Source: Metapseudomonas boanensis
GTDB taxonomy: Bacteria; Pseudomonadota; Gammaproteobacteria; Pseudomonadales; Pseudomonadaceae
DNA length: 64,000 nucleotides
Direction of reading: 5' to 3'
Assembly (NCBI RefSeq): GCF_018704125.1
Contig: NZ_JAGTIS010000006.1
Span: 186,001-250,000, forward strand
Part shown: positions 42,978 through 51,615 of the stretch, piece after piece
Position numbering within the stretch: the stretch's first letter is position 1
Layout: each line of letters starts with the position of its first letter
Notes under the pieces: model-generated
Told to the model about the DNA's origin: nothing
The model's input: only the letters and a program-made list of their open reading frames with translations
The model's database searches: none
Program-made: the position numbers and the translations under genes

Positions 42978-44126
42978 ATGTCTATTGCTCAATTTACCTA
43001 CAGCAGGATTCCTCCCGAGGCGGAATCGCTTCGCCGCGAGGTGCGGGAATTTCTCAAGGACAACCTCGCCGAGTACCAGGCGACCTCCAGGGCGCAGTCC
43101 TGGATGGGATTCGATGCGGACTTCAGTCGCAAGCTCGGTAGTCGGGGCTGGGTCGGCATGGCATTGCCGAAGCAGTATGGCGGCAGCGAGGCCGGACCCT
43201 TCTCGCGCTACGTGGTCATCGAGGAGCTGCTTGCCGTGGGTGCGCCGGTGTCGGCGCACTGGATCGCCGACCGGCAGAGTGGGCCGCTGATCAACCGCTT
43301 CGGCAGTGCCGCGCAGAAAGACCGCTATCTGCCGCCGATCTGCCGTGGCGAAAGCTACTTCTGCATTGGCATGAGCGAGCCGAACTCCGGCTCCGACCTG
43401 GCGTCGATCAAGACCACTGCCCGGCGCAACGAGGCCGGCTGGCTGCTCAATGGGCAGAAGGTGTGGACCACCAACGCCCAGCACTCGCATTTCATGATCG
43501 CCCTGGTGCGTACTGGCGAAAAGCAGGCGGCCCGCCATGAGGGCATGTCGCAGTTCATCGTCGACCTCAGCCTGCCGGGGATCAGCATCCGCCCGATCCG
43601 CGACTTGGCCGGCGGCGAGCATTTCAACGAAGTGTTCTTCGACAATGTCCAGCTCGACGCGGACGCGCTGATCGGTACCGAGGGCAAGGGCTGGGAGCAG
43701 GTGACCGCCGAGTTGGCTTTCGAGCGCAGCGGTCCGGAGCGTTTCCTGAGCTGCATGGCGTTGCTGAAAACACTTGTCGACGCGTTGGGCAGTACCCCGG
43801 ACGCCCTGCAACGCCGCGAAATCGGCCGCCTCACGGCGAAGCTGGTGACTCTGCGCAACATGTCGCTGGCGGTCACCGCGCAATTGGCCGCCGGCGAGCA
43901 CCCTACTTGGGCCGCTTCCTGCGTCAAGGACCTGGGCAACCTGTTCGAGCAGGAGATTCCCGAGGTCGCTCAATTGCTGGTCGAGGCCGAGCCGCGCCTG
44001 AGTGGCGGCAGCGAGCATGCCCGGGTCCTGGCCTATCTGATGCAGATGGCGCCGTCCTTCTCACTGCGCGGAGGCACCCGCGAAATCCTGCGCGGCATCA
44101 TCGCGCGCGGTCTGGGGTTGCGATAA
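42978..44126 (+). CDS. Acyl-CoA dehydrogenase, probable catalytic subunit of a heteromer
   Basis: 382 residues. FCIGMSEPNSGSDLASI and WTTNAQHSHFMI are FAD/substrate motifs. The MCAD-type catalytic Glu position reads RGGT, but LAFERSGPERF supplies a Glu on helix G, as in isovaleryl-CoA-type enzymes. It is followed 2 bp later by a diverged acyl-CoA dehydrogenase. Such pairs form alpha2beta2 enzymes in steroid and other ring degradation (FadE28-FadE29 type). It should desaturate a bulky cyclic acyl-CoA. Confidence 0.88.
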   Translation: MSIAQFTYSRIPPEAESLRREVREFLKDNLAEYQATSRAQSWMGFDADFSRKLGSRGWVGMALPKQYGGSEAGPFSRYVVIEELLAVGAPVSAHWIADRQSGPLINRFGSAAQKDRYLPPICRGESYFCIGMSEPNSGSDLASIKTTARRNEAGWLLNGQKVWTTNAQHSHFMIALVRTGEKQAARHEGMSQFIVDLSLPGISIRPIRDLAGGEHFNEVFFDNVQLDADALIGTEGKGWEQVTAELAFERSGPERFLSCMALLKTLVDALGSTPDALQRREIGRLTAKLVTLRNMSLAVTAQLAAGEHPTWAASCVKDLGNLFEQEIPEVAQLLVEAEPRLSGGSEHARVLAYLMQMAPSFSLRGGTREILRGIIARGLGLR

Positions 44127-44128
44127 TC

Positions 44129-45199
44129 ATGCGAGAACTATTCGAATCGACCATCGAGCGTCTGCTCGGCGACCTGGCCACGCCGGAATACGTGCTCGGC
44201 TGTGAAGGCGGCGTGTGGCCTGCCGAACTCTGGACCGCCGTGGAGGAGTCCGGGTTTACTCTGGCCGGTGTGCCGGAGCTCCTGGGGGGCGCCGAGGCGG
44301 GTTGGGCCGACCTCCATGTGCTGGTCCGCGCCGCCGGACGTTTTGCCGCGCCAATACCCTTGGGCGAGGCGCTGCTGGCCAACTGGCTGCTCGGCCAGGC
44401 CGGCCTCAAGGGGCAGAGCGGCGTCCTCAGCTTTGCCGCGGATGCCCGGCTCGATCTGTGTGATGGCAAGGTGGACGGTGCAGTGCATGACGTGCCCTGG
44501 GGCCGGCATGCCGAAGCCGTGGTGGCCATTGCCGACGATGCCGGCACGCCTTGCGTAGTGCTGCTTGCCCGCGCCGAGGCAGCCGAACAGAGTCTGGGCC
44601 TGAACGTGGCCGGCGAGCCGCGCGACGGCCTGCGCTTCAGGACGGCCCCGGTGCTCGCCAGTGCGCCCTTGCCGCCAGGAATCCCTGCTGATGTCCTGCT
44701 GCTGGGTGGTGCGTTGCTGCGCTCCGCACAGATCGCCGGCGCCTCGCGGGCGCTGCTGGAGATGACTTCCACATACGCCGGCGAGCGCTCCCAGTTCGGT
44801 CGCCCGATCGGCGCCTTTCAGGCCATCCAGCAGCAACTCGCGGTGTTCGCCGAGCAGGCGGCCGCTGCCGGCATCGCCGCGGAGGCGGCTTTCGTCGAGT
44901 CGGACACGGCGCTGGCCGCTCTCACCATCGCCGCTGCCAAGGTCAGCACCGCAGAGGCGGCCAGTAGCGCTGCCGGCATCGCCCATTCGGTACATGGCGC
45001 CATAGGCTTCACCCAGGAATATTCGCTGCACCTGCTATCGCGGCGCCTGTGGGCCTGGCGCAGCGAGTTCGGCTCGGCCAGTCTGTGGAGCCAGCGTATT
45101 GGCCAACTGGTCTGTGCCAGTGGTGGCGAAGGCTACTGGCCGTTGCTCACCGAGCATGCGAAACAACCTCTACCAGGACTCGAGGGGCATACGCTATGA
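44129..45199 (+). CDS. Acyl-CoA dehydrogenase-like second subunit
   Basis: 356 residues from ATG 44129. The frame extends far upstream but overlaps the previous gene. The N-terminal half is weakly conserved and lacks SEP-type motifs. The C-terminal half keeps the helical bundle: AGERSQFGRPIGAFQAIQQQLA, then SVHGAIGFTQEYSLHLLSRR. No catalytic Glu in the usual sites is evident, as expected of the non-catalytic partner in an alpha2beta2 enzyme. The stop overlaps the enoyl-CoA hydratase start (ATGA). Confidence 0.84.
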   Translation: MRELFESTIERLLGDLATPEYVLGCEGGVWPAELWTAVEESGFTLAGVPELLGGAEAGWADLHVLVRAAGRFAAPIPLGEALLANWLLGQAGLKGQSGVLSFAADARLDLCDGKVDGAVHDVPWGRHAEAVVAIADDAGTPCVVLLARAEAAEQSLGLNVAGEPRDGLRFRTAPVLASAPLPPGIPADVLLLGGALLRSAQIAGASRALLEMTSTYAGERSQFGRPIGAFQAIQQQLAVFAEQAAAAGIAAEAAFVESDTALAALTIAAAKVSTAEAASSAAGIAHSVHGAIGFTQEYSLHLLSRRLWAWRSEFGSASLWSQRIGQLVCASGGEGYWPLLTEHAKQPLPGLEGHTL

Positions 45200-45996
45200 A
45201 TCCCTTTCTGCAGATCGAGCGGGATGGCGGCATCGTCACCGTGCGCATGAACCATCCGGAAACCCGTAACGCGCTGACCTCGCCGGAGCAGATCCAGGAG
45301 TTCGTCGACCTTTGCGCTGAACTGCGCAGGGACCGCTCGGCACGGGTCATGGTGCTGACCGGCAACGGCAGCGCTTTCTGCGCCGGTGGTAATGTCAAGG
45401 ATATGCGTAGCCGCGAGGGGATCTTCGCCGGCTCACCCTTTGAGTTGCGCAATACCTATCGCGACGGCATCCAGCGTATCCCGCTGGCGTTGTATGAGCT
45501 GGACATCCCGGTGATCGCCGCGGTCAACGGTCCGGCGATTGGCGCCGGCTTGGATCTGGCCTGCATGTGCGACATCCGCCTGGCTTCCAGTTCGGCGCTG
45601 TTCGCCGAAAGCTTCGTGCGCCTGGGCATAGTTCCTGGCGATGGTGGCGCCTGGCTGCTGCCGCGCATCATTGGCATCCCCAAGGCCAGCCTGATGGCTT
45701 TCACCGGTGACACCATCAACGCCGCCAAGGCGCTGGAGTGGGGGCTGGTGGAGCAGGTTTGCACCCATGAAACCCTGCAGGCCGAAGCGCACTCCCTGGC
45801 TCAGCGTATCGCCAGCAACCCAGGCCATGCCCTACGCCTGTGCAAACGCCTGCTGCGTGAAGGCCAGCACATGCGCCTCGATTCTCTGCTGGAGCTGTCT
45901 GCCGCCTACCAGTCCCTGGCCCATCACACGGAAGATCACCAGGAGGCGGTCGCTGCCTTCATGGACAAGCGCAAGCCGGGTTATCTGGATCGTTGA
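45196..45996 (+). CDS. Enoyl-CoA hydratase/isomerase
   Basis: 266 residues from ATG 45196. Crotonase motifs: FCAGGNVKDM, PAIGAGLDLACMCDIRLAS and ESFVRLGIVPGDGGAWLLPRIIG. Translationally coupled to the acyl-CoA dehydrogenase subunit, so it should hydrate the enoyl-CoA that enzyme makes. A third acyl-CoA dehydrogenase follows after 27 bp. Distinct from the crotonase at 2103. Confidence 0.9.
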   Translation: MNPFLQIERDGGIVTVRMNHPETRNALTSPEQIQEFVDLCAELRRDRSARVMVLTGNGSAFCAGGNVKDMRSREGIFAGSPFELRNTYRDGIQRIPLALYELDIPVIAAVNGPAIGAGLDLACMCDIRLASSSALFAESFVRLGIVPGDGGAWLLPRIIGIPKASLMAFTGDTINAAKALEWGLVEQVCTHETLQAEAHSLAQRIASNPGHALRLCKRLLREGQHMRLDSLLELSAAYQSLAHHTEDHQEAVAAFMDKRKPGYLDR

Positions 45997-46023
45997 GAAA
46001 CCGACTGAATTGGAGTAAGTGCA

Positions 46024-47148
46024 ATGCGTGGCGTTTTCCGTGAAGACCACAATATGTTCCGCGAGCTGGCACGACGTTTCGTCGACCGTGAGATCGTGCC
46101 CCACCTGCATGAATGGGAAAAGAACGGCATCGTGCCCAAGGACGTCTGGCTGAAGGCCGGCGAGCTTGGCTTGCTGTGCTCCACAGTGCCGGAGGAATAT
46201 GGCGGTTCCGGTGGCGATTTCGGCCACTCCGCAGTGATGATCGAGGAACTGGCGCGGGCCAATGCCACCGCCGTGGGTTTCACCACCCACTCGGAGATCG
46301 TTGCGCCCTACATTGTCGCCTATGGCTCCGAGGAGCAGAAGCAGAAGTGGCTGCCGCGCATGGTCAGCGGCGAGCTGATCGGCGTGATCGCCATGAGCGA
46401 GCCGGGCATCGGCAGCGACTTGCGCTCGATGCGCACCCTGGCGCGCCGCGATGGCGAAGATTACATCGTTTCCGGGCAGAAGACCTTCATCACCAATGGC
46501 GGCAACGCCGGGTTGATGGTGACCGCCACCAAGCTCGATCCAGCGGCCAAGGAGCTGACGCTGATCTGCATCGAAGAGGAGCGAAAGGGTTTCTCCAAGG
46601 GGCGTCTGTTGGAGAAGATCGGTCTCAAGGGCCAGGACACCGCAGAGCTGTTCTTCGACGAGGTGCGTGTGCCGGCCAGTAACCGCCTGGGCGAGGAGGG
46701 GCAGGGCTTCAAGTACCTGACTCACCAGTTGGCCTGGGAGCGCCTGATCATCGCTATCCGTGCGGCGCAGTCGATCCATACCCTGCTCGAGGAAACCATT
46801 GAGTACACCCGCGAACGCAAGGTGTTCGGCAAGCCGGTGCTGGACTTCCAGAACACCCGCTTCAAGCTGGCCGAGGCCAAGGCGCAGGCAACCATGCTGC
46901 GAGTGTTCGTCGACGATTGCCTGGCCAAGGTGATGCGTGGCGAACTGCCGGCGGATGTCGCCGCCATGGCCAAGCTGCTCGGCTCGGAGATGCAGGGCAA
47001 GTTACTCGACGAGTTCCTCCAGTTGCACGGCGGCTACGGTTTCATGAGCGAGTACAAGATCAGTCGGGCTTGGGTCGATGCTCGTGTCGCACGTATCTAT
47101 GGAGGTACGTCTGAAATCATGAAGGAGATCATTGGCCGTAACCTTTGA
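46024..47148 (+). CDS. Acyl-CoA dehydrogenase, homotetrameric type
   Basis: 374 residues, full-length. IGVIAMSEPGIGSDLRSM and FITNGGNAGLMVTATK bind FAD and substrate. QLAWERLIIAIRAAQ has the Glu of long-chain/isovaleryl-type enzymes, and the C-terminal IYGGTSEIMKEIIGRNL is typical. Desaturates a branched or long acyl-CoA, perhaps the remaining alicyclic acid after ring removal. Ends the 41590-47148 unit. Confidence 0.92.
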   Translation: MRGVFREDHNMFRELARRFVDREIVPHLHEWEKNGIVPKDVWLKAGELGLLCSTVPEEYGGSGGDFGHSAVMIEELARANATAVGFTTHSEIVAPYIVAYGSEEQKQKWLPRMVSGELIGVIAMSEPGIGSDLRSMRTLARRDGEDYIVSGQKTFITNGGNAGLMVTATKLDPAAKELTLICIEEERKGFSKGRLLEKIGLKGQDTAELFFDEVRVPASNRLGEEGQGFKYLTHQLAWERLIIAIRAAQSIHTLLEETIEYTRERKVFGKPVLDFQNTRFKLAEAKAQATMLRVFVDDCLAKVMRGELPADVAAMAKLLGSEMQGKLLDEFLQLHGGYGFMSEYKISRAWVDARVARIYGGTSEIMKEIIGRNL

Positions 47149-47199
47149 GCAAACAGGCTCCCATTGTCGAAGAACCGCAGTTGAAGGGTGGGGACACAC

Positions 47200-48063
47200 A
47201 TGTGGTCAATCTTCCGTGACGTCTTGCTACTGCTGTTTGGGCTGGCTTCCTTGTCCAGCGCATTTGCGCAGATCGACGAAGACTATGCGCAAGAAACTGA
47301 ACGCGCGACTCGGCTCCTGAACAAGGCCGTTGCCTTGTACAGAATCAAAGGGCCGGCCGCATTGGCTGACTTCAGTCGCCAAGGCGGGTTCGTCGACGGT
47401 GAGATGTATGTCTATGTCGTGGATACCAATGGGGTGATGTTGGCCAGCGGAGGGCCTTCGGTCATTTTGGTTGGGCGGAACGTCAGCAGCGTTCTCGACG
47501 GTGAGTTAGATAGGGCCTTCAAGGAAGCCCTGTCTGTTCCGGAGGATGGGAAGGTGCGTAGTGCCGAGTATCGCTGGCTGAACTGGAACGATGGCAAGAC
47601 GGAGCGCAAGAGGGTGTTCTATCAGCGCGTCGGCGAGCAAATATTCGCTGCGGGTTACTACATGCCTCGTTCCAGTAAGTCCGCGGCAGTCGACCTTCTT
47701 GGGCGTGCCAGCGCGGCGATCGCTGCCGACGCACAGAAAACCATCGAGCGTATCAATGCCTTGGATGCTGATTTCATCCGCGACGATCTCTATGTATTTG
47801 TCGTTGATCTGGATACGCAGAAGTTCAGTGCCCATGGCTTCAACTTGCGCCTTGTGGGTACTGATTTCCGCGCTCTGCAGTCTGCCGACGAGCAGCCTAT
47901 TGGCATACAGATGCTGGACGTACTGAAGAGCAACGAGGTGGGCGAGGTTGTCTACACATGGCGTAATCCCGCGAACGGCCGCATCGAACAGAAGAGCACA
48001 CTGCTACGCAAGGTAGGCAAGTACGCCGTTGCGGTTGGGTACTATCTGGGTCCGTCGACTTAA
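47200..48063 (+). CDS. Periplasmic tandem Cache-domain protein
   Basis: 287 residues from ATG 47200; a GTG at 47188 is possible. The signal peptide IFRDVLLLLFGLASLSSAFA is clear. Two repeated Cache units follow, about 28-150 and 165-287, each with a helix then GEMYVYVVDTNGVMLASG or DDLYVFVVDLDTQKFSAHG and an AAGYYM / AVGYYL end. There is no transmembrane or signalling domain, so it is a soluble ligand-binding protein, perhaps working with a chemoreceptor or kinase. It lies 51 bp after the acyl-CoA dehydrogenase. Confidence 0.85.
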   Translation: MWSIFRDVLLLLFGLASLSSAFAQIDEDYAQETERATRLLNKAVALYRIKGPAALADFSRQGGFVDGEMYVYVVDTNGVMLASGGPSVILVGRNVSSVLDGELDRAFKEALSVPEDGKVRSAEYRWLNWNDGKTERKRVFYQRVGEQIFAAGYYMPRSSKSAAVDLLGRASAAIAADAQKTIERINALDADFIRDDLYVFVVDLDTQKFSAHGFNLRLVGTDFRALQSADEQPIGIQMLDVLKSNEVGEVVYTWRNPANGRIEQKSTLLRKVGKYAVAVGYYLGPST

Positions 48064-48139
48064 GGGGTTCCCAGGGCCGGCGTTTGGCCAATCTGCGCCT
48101 GTCTTGCTGATGGCGTGATTGCGACGGGGTGAGCCTCTG

Positions 48140-48250
48140 ATGATCCTTCTGCTTCCCATTTTTGCCGCGTTGATTTGGGCGGGAAGCACTGTAGTCAACC
48201 GCCTTGCCGTTGGCTCCATTGTAAGCGTCCGGTCAACACACCTTTCATGA
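48140..48250 (+). pseudogene. N-terminal fragment of an EamA/DMT transporter
   Basis: 36 codons. The first 27 or so (MILLLPIFAALIWAGSTVVN...) are the start of an EamA family first membrane helix. The reading then runs into unrelated residues and a stop, so the gene is cut off after TM1. The rest of 48064-48385 holds no gene I can support; TCATGATT occurs twice (about 48245 and 48268). It marks an old deletion or insertion joint beside panC. Confidence 0.6.
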
Positions 48251-48385
48251 TTACAGCAGGCCAGACTCATGATTGATCGCGAACCGCCAGCTGGGCGCGC
48301 TCCAGCGCAGGGCGCATTTTAATCCCATATTGTTGCGGCAGTATCAGCCTAACAACTACTCAGCGCAGAAGGATTCATCGGTCAG

Positions 48386-49222
48386 ATGCAAATCGCTCGT
48401 ACTGTTTCTTGCTTGAGAGCAGCAATTGCAGATCTTCGTCGCACAGGTGGTCGTGTGGTTTTGGTACCTACCATGGGTGCACTGCATGACGGCCACTTGG
48501 CATTGGTAAACGCGGCCGCCATGCGAGCAGAGCACGTTGTTGTGTCTATTTTTGTAAACCCCCGTCAGTTTGGTCCCAATGAGGATTATGCGGACTACCC
48601 ACGCCAGGAACAGACCGATTTAAGGCTGCTTGAAGACGCTGGTGTTAGCTTGGTTTGGGCACCGAGTGTCGAAACGATGTACCCGGCGGGTTACGCAACC
48701 AGCGTTTCAGTATCAGGCGTTACTCGCGACTTAGACGGTGCCACAAGACCGGGGCATTTTGAGGGAGTCGCAACCGTAGTACTTAAGCTCTTCAACCAGG
48801 TTCGTCCGGATGTGGCGATTTTTGGAGAAAAAGACTTCCAGCAACTCGCAATGGTTCGACGCTTGGCCCATGACCTGGACACAGGCGTTGAAGTCGTAGG
48901 TTGCCCAACTGATCGCGCGGAGGATGGGCTAGCGCTTTCTTCACGCAACGCCTATCTCAGCCCCGATCAACGCATTAACGCAGCGACAATTCCCAGAGTC
49001 TTAGGTGCTGCGGCCGAGTCACTTAGGATGGGAGAACCCGTCTCCCAAACTCTTCTCACAGCCAAGAGTCGGTTGGAACAGGCTGGTTTCTCTCCAATTG
49101 ACTATCTAGACCTTCGTGATGCAGCCACCCTCGAGCCAGTTGATATTCTGCTATCTCCTGCCCGCCTCATGGTTGCGGCGTGGCTAGGTACCACTCGCCT
49201 GATCGACAATATGGCGGTTTGA
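48386..49222 (+). CDS. panC: Pantoate--beta-alanine ligase (PanC), isolated copy
   Basis: 278 residues, complete. VPTMGALHDGHLALV is the HIGH-like nucleotide motif, SIFVNPRQFGPNEDYADYPR binds pantoate, FGEKDFQQLAMVRR and SSRNAYLSPDQR (KMSKS-like loop) follow. It condenses pantoate and beta-alanine with ATP to pantothenate, the CoA precursor. No panB neighbour. Codon use is visibly more AT-rich than flanking genes, and the sequence reads like those of alphaproteobacteria (for example DGATRPGHFEGVATVVLKLF), suggesting transfer. It may boost CoA supply for the many CoA-dependent steps (inference). Confidence 0.93.
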   Translation: MQIARTVSCLRAAIADLRRTGGRVVLVPTMGALHDGHLALVNAAAMRAEHVVVSIFVNPRQFGPNEDYADYPRQEQTDLRLLEDAGVSLVWAPSVETMYPAGYATSVSVSGVTRDLDGATRPGHFEGVATVVLKLFNQVRPDVAIFGEKDFQQLAMVRRLAHDLDTGVEVVGCPTDRAEDGLALSSRNAYLSPDQRINAATIPRVLGAAAESLRMGEPVSQTLLTAKSRLEQAGFSPIDYLDLRDAATLEPVDILLSPARLMVAAWLGTTRLIDNMAV

Positions 49223-49495
49223 GCGAAATCGTTTACCCCGAAAACTTGTGTTTCTGCGCGGAATTTGCGCGAACGCCCACCTAAGGGTCGCTGTAGGGAT
49301 GGCAGTTACCTGCCACCCCCTGGACGTAGGCGTCTGCCACTTGGCGGCGGGTGGATTTTGATTGGAGTCGCGGTTGTGCAAGGAGCGCCCAAGACCACTC
49401 CGAACGGTGATCGAGCAGAGTTGGTGATTCAGCGCCTCGATGCTTAAGGAAGCGTGGCCCACGACATCGCGGGCCGCAGCTTTTACTGGTCGGAA
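49223..49495. other. Gene-free spacer after panC
   Basis: About 270 bp between panC and the convergent amidohydrolase stop. Short frames in both directions show no protein character. I see no clear terminator. Confidence 0.5.
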
Positions 49496-50515
49496 TCAGA
49501 TTGCGCCAGGTACATCAAGTTTGAGCAGTTGGATGGCATTGCCGCTGCGAATCTTCTCCCGGTCTTCATCGGACAGATCCAGGTTCGCGGTGAGATCGCC
49601 ATGCGCATAGGCACCCCCGAAGTTTGTCCCATAGACCAGACGGTCCACTCCGACCACTTCGACTACGCCGCGGCGTAAGCCGGGCGCATGTACATCGAGA
49701 TCAAAGTAGAAGTTCGGCAGGTACTCCATCAACGGCCTTTGGTTGCGCGCGTCCGGCGCCATGGCGTTGTTCAACTCGCATAGCCGGCCGAGCTGGAATA
49801 CCGCCATGCCTCCGGCATGAGTGATGTAAGCCTTGAGGTTGGGGAATGCGTCCAGCGCACCGCCGCAGATCAGGTACCAGAAAAACAGCGTTTCGTCGAC
49901 GCAGTCGCCAATGATCGACGTGGTCTCGAACTTGTCGTCGGTGTGCTTCTCGCCCCAGTAAATGGACTGGTTGAAGCCGTGCACCATGACCGGCACGTCC
50001 AGTTGCTCGATCTTCTCCCAGACCGGGAACAGGCGTTCGTCATGGGTCTCGATGCCGTTGAAGTTAGTGCCGCCGACGCAGACGCCCTTGGCGCCCAGTT
50101 GGGTAACGGCGCGTTCAATTTCCCGCACCGCCGCATCCGGCTCGGCCAAGTTGGCATGGCACCAGAAGTCGAAGTGCTGTGGGTCCTGGCGGCAATAGGC
50201 GGACATCTCGTCATTGCAGATGCGCGCGTACTCGGTTCCGAATTCTCCGGCCCAGTACATGAAAGCATGCGAGGGCGCGGAAACCACCAGCTTGTCCACG
50301 CCGCGCTCGGCCATCAGCCGGCGACGGCTTTCGTGGGTCATACGTGCCAGCAAGTTGGCCTCGGCTTCAGCGTCGTTCCGTGCCTTGGACGGCTGCTTGG
50401 TGCCCAGGGAGAAGTGCCCGACGGTGAAGCCGGTGGTTTTCATGAACGGGCCCCAGAACTCATGGCGATTCAGCATTCCCTTCGTCACAAGGTGGGCATG
50501 GATATCGATCAGCAC
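49496..50515 (-). CDS. ACMSD-like amidohydrolase (paralogue of the 35437 protein)
   Basis: 339 residues from the GTG at 50515 with GAGGAG 5 bp upstream; the frame extends to 50767 through the operator and is rejected there. HxH motif DIHAHLV, VMVHGFNQSIYWG and YITHAGGMAVFQLG match the paralogue at 35437. The same Asp-to-Asn change is seen: RLVYGTNFGG. Probably a decarboxylase or hydrolase on a related intermediate. Divergent from the SDR at 50685 around a perfect copy of the shared operator. Confidence 0.86.
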   Translation of the reverse strand: MLIDIHAHLVTKGMLNRHEFWGPFMKTTGFTVGHFSLGTKQPSKARNDAEAEANLLARMTHESRRRLMAERGVDKLVVSAPSHAFMYWAGEFGTEYARICNDEMSAYCRQDPQHFDFWCHANLAEPDAAVREIERAVTQLGAKGVCVGGTNFNGIETHDERLFPVWEKIEQLDVPVMVHGFNQSIYWGEKHTDDKFETTSIIGDCVDETLFFWYLICGGALDAFPNLKAYITHAGGMAVFQLGRLCELNNAMAPDARNQRPLMEYLPNFYFDLDVHAPGLRRGVVEVVGVDRLVYGTNFGGAYAHGDLTANLDLSDEDREKIRSGNAIQLLKLDVPGAI

Positions 50516-50584
50516 GGCGTACTCCTCAGGGTGGGTTGCAAGGCGGTGGCGTCGACTTCGCGCCAGATTCTTGTGAATACTATT

Positions 50585-50609
50585 TGAACATAAATAAAAA
50601 ATTTGTTCA
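50585..50609. promoter_or_regulatory. Shared 25-bp inverted repeat, site 10 (perfect arms)
   Basis: TGAACA-N13-TGTTCA with fully complementary arms in the divergent region. TTGAAC at 50584-50589 and TCATAT at 50607-50612 form a promoter toward the SDR. Confidence 0.75.
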
Positions 50610-50677
50610 TATGCTTCGAATGCACCTGCCATTGCGATGTGGGTGACGGCAGGTTGCGTAGTCCACCGAACCAGGAG

Positions 50678-50686
50678 AACAACAAT
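50678..50686 (+). promoter_or_regulatory. AAN-repeat (CA motif) overlapping the SDR start codon
   Basis: AACAACAAT, its last two bases being the A and T of ATG 50685; codons 2 and 3 (AAC AAG) continue the pattern. Confidence 0.6.
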
Positions 50687-51524
50687 GAACAAGACATGGT
50701 TCGTCACGGGGGCTTCCCGTGGCATCGGCGCAGAAATCGCCAAGGCGGCGCTGGAGGCCGGAGCCAACGTAGTGGCGACGGGGCGCGATCTCGCTCAACT
50801 CGAGGTGCTGTATGCGCGCTACGGAGACCGTGTGCTGCCGCTGCAACTAGACGTGACTGATGAAGGCCAAGCTGCTGCGGTGGTTGAGGAGGCGGTGCGG
50901 CATTTCGGACGTGTCGATGTGGTGGTGAACAACGCCGGCTATGGTCAATTGGGACCATTCGAGGAGAACGACGCTGAGGCGGCCGAGCGGCAGTTCGCAA
51001 CCAACGTCTTCGGCATTTTTCACGTGTGCCGCGCTGTGTTGCCTGTGATGCGTCGGCAGCGGGCCGGGCACATCTTCAATGTCTCGTCGATCGCCGGCCT
51101 GGCTGGCATGGGCGGCGCCGCGTTGTACTGCTCGGCGAAGTTTGCAGTGGAGGGCTTCTCCGAAGCGCTCGTGCAGGAAGTGGCGCAGTTCGGCATCCGC
51201 GTCACTATCGTCGAGCCGGGGGCGTTTCGCACCGATTTCCTCGATGGCACCTCGGCTGTCCTGGGCGGAAAGGGTCTGGAGGACTACGCCGAGTTCAGCA
51301 GGAAGATCAGGGCTTCGTCGGAGACCAATAACCATAGGCAGAAAGGCGACCCGGCCAAGCTGGGAGCTGTTCTGGTGCGGTTGGCTGCCGAAGAAAGTCC
51401 GCCATTGCGCTATCTGGCAGGTTCCGACGCCCTGCAGGTGGTGACAGGAAAGCTTGCGGCGGTGGCTAGGGAGATTGAACAGTGGCGCGATTGGTCGGTA
51501 TTGACCGATGGGGATTTCAGCTGA
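50685..51524 (+). CDS. Short-chain dehydrogenase/reductase
   Basis: 279 residues from ATG 50685, with CAGGAG upstream. TGASRGIG, VVNNAGYG, NVSSIAG with Ser and YCSAK with Tyr and Lys are all intact. VVATGRD after beta-2 suggests NADP(H). The long C-terminal part (about 190-279) is typical of the retinol dehydrogenase-like oxidoreductases of this size. The last gene with island-type regulation at the right side. Confidence 0.9.
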   Translation: MNKTWFVTGASRGIGAEIAKAALEAGANVVATGRDLAQLEVLYARYGDRVLPLQLDVTDEGQAAAVVEEAVRHFGRVDVVVNNAGYGQLGPFEENDAEAAERQFATNVFGIFHVCRAVLPVMRRQRAGHIFNVSSIAGLAGMGGAALYCSAKFAVEGFSEALVQEVAQFGIRVTIVEPGAFRTDFLDGTSAVLGGKGLEDYAEFSRKIRASSETNNHRQKGDPAKLGAVLVRLAAEESPPLRYLAGSDALQVVTGKLAAVAREIEQWRDWSVLTDGDFS

Positions 51525-51615
51525 TGCCCAGAGTAGCTCGACGATACTCTCTTCAAGTCTGAGTAGGGACTTGAGTCGTCGCTCGCGGGATAGGTACCGA
51601 CAAAGCTGGTGAAGG

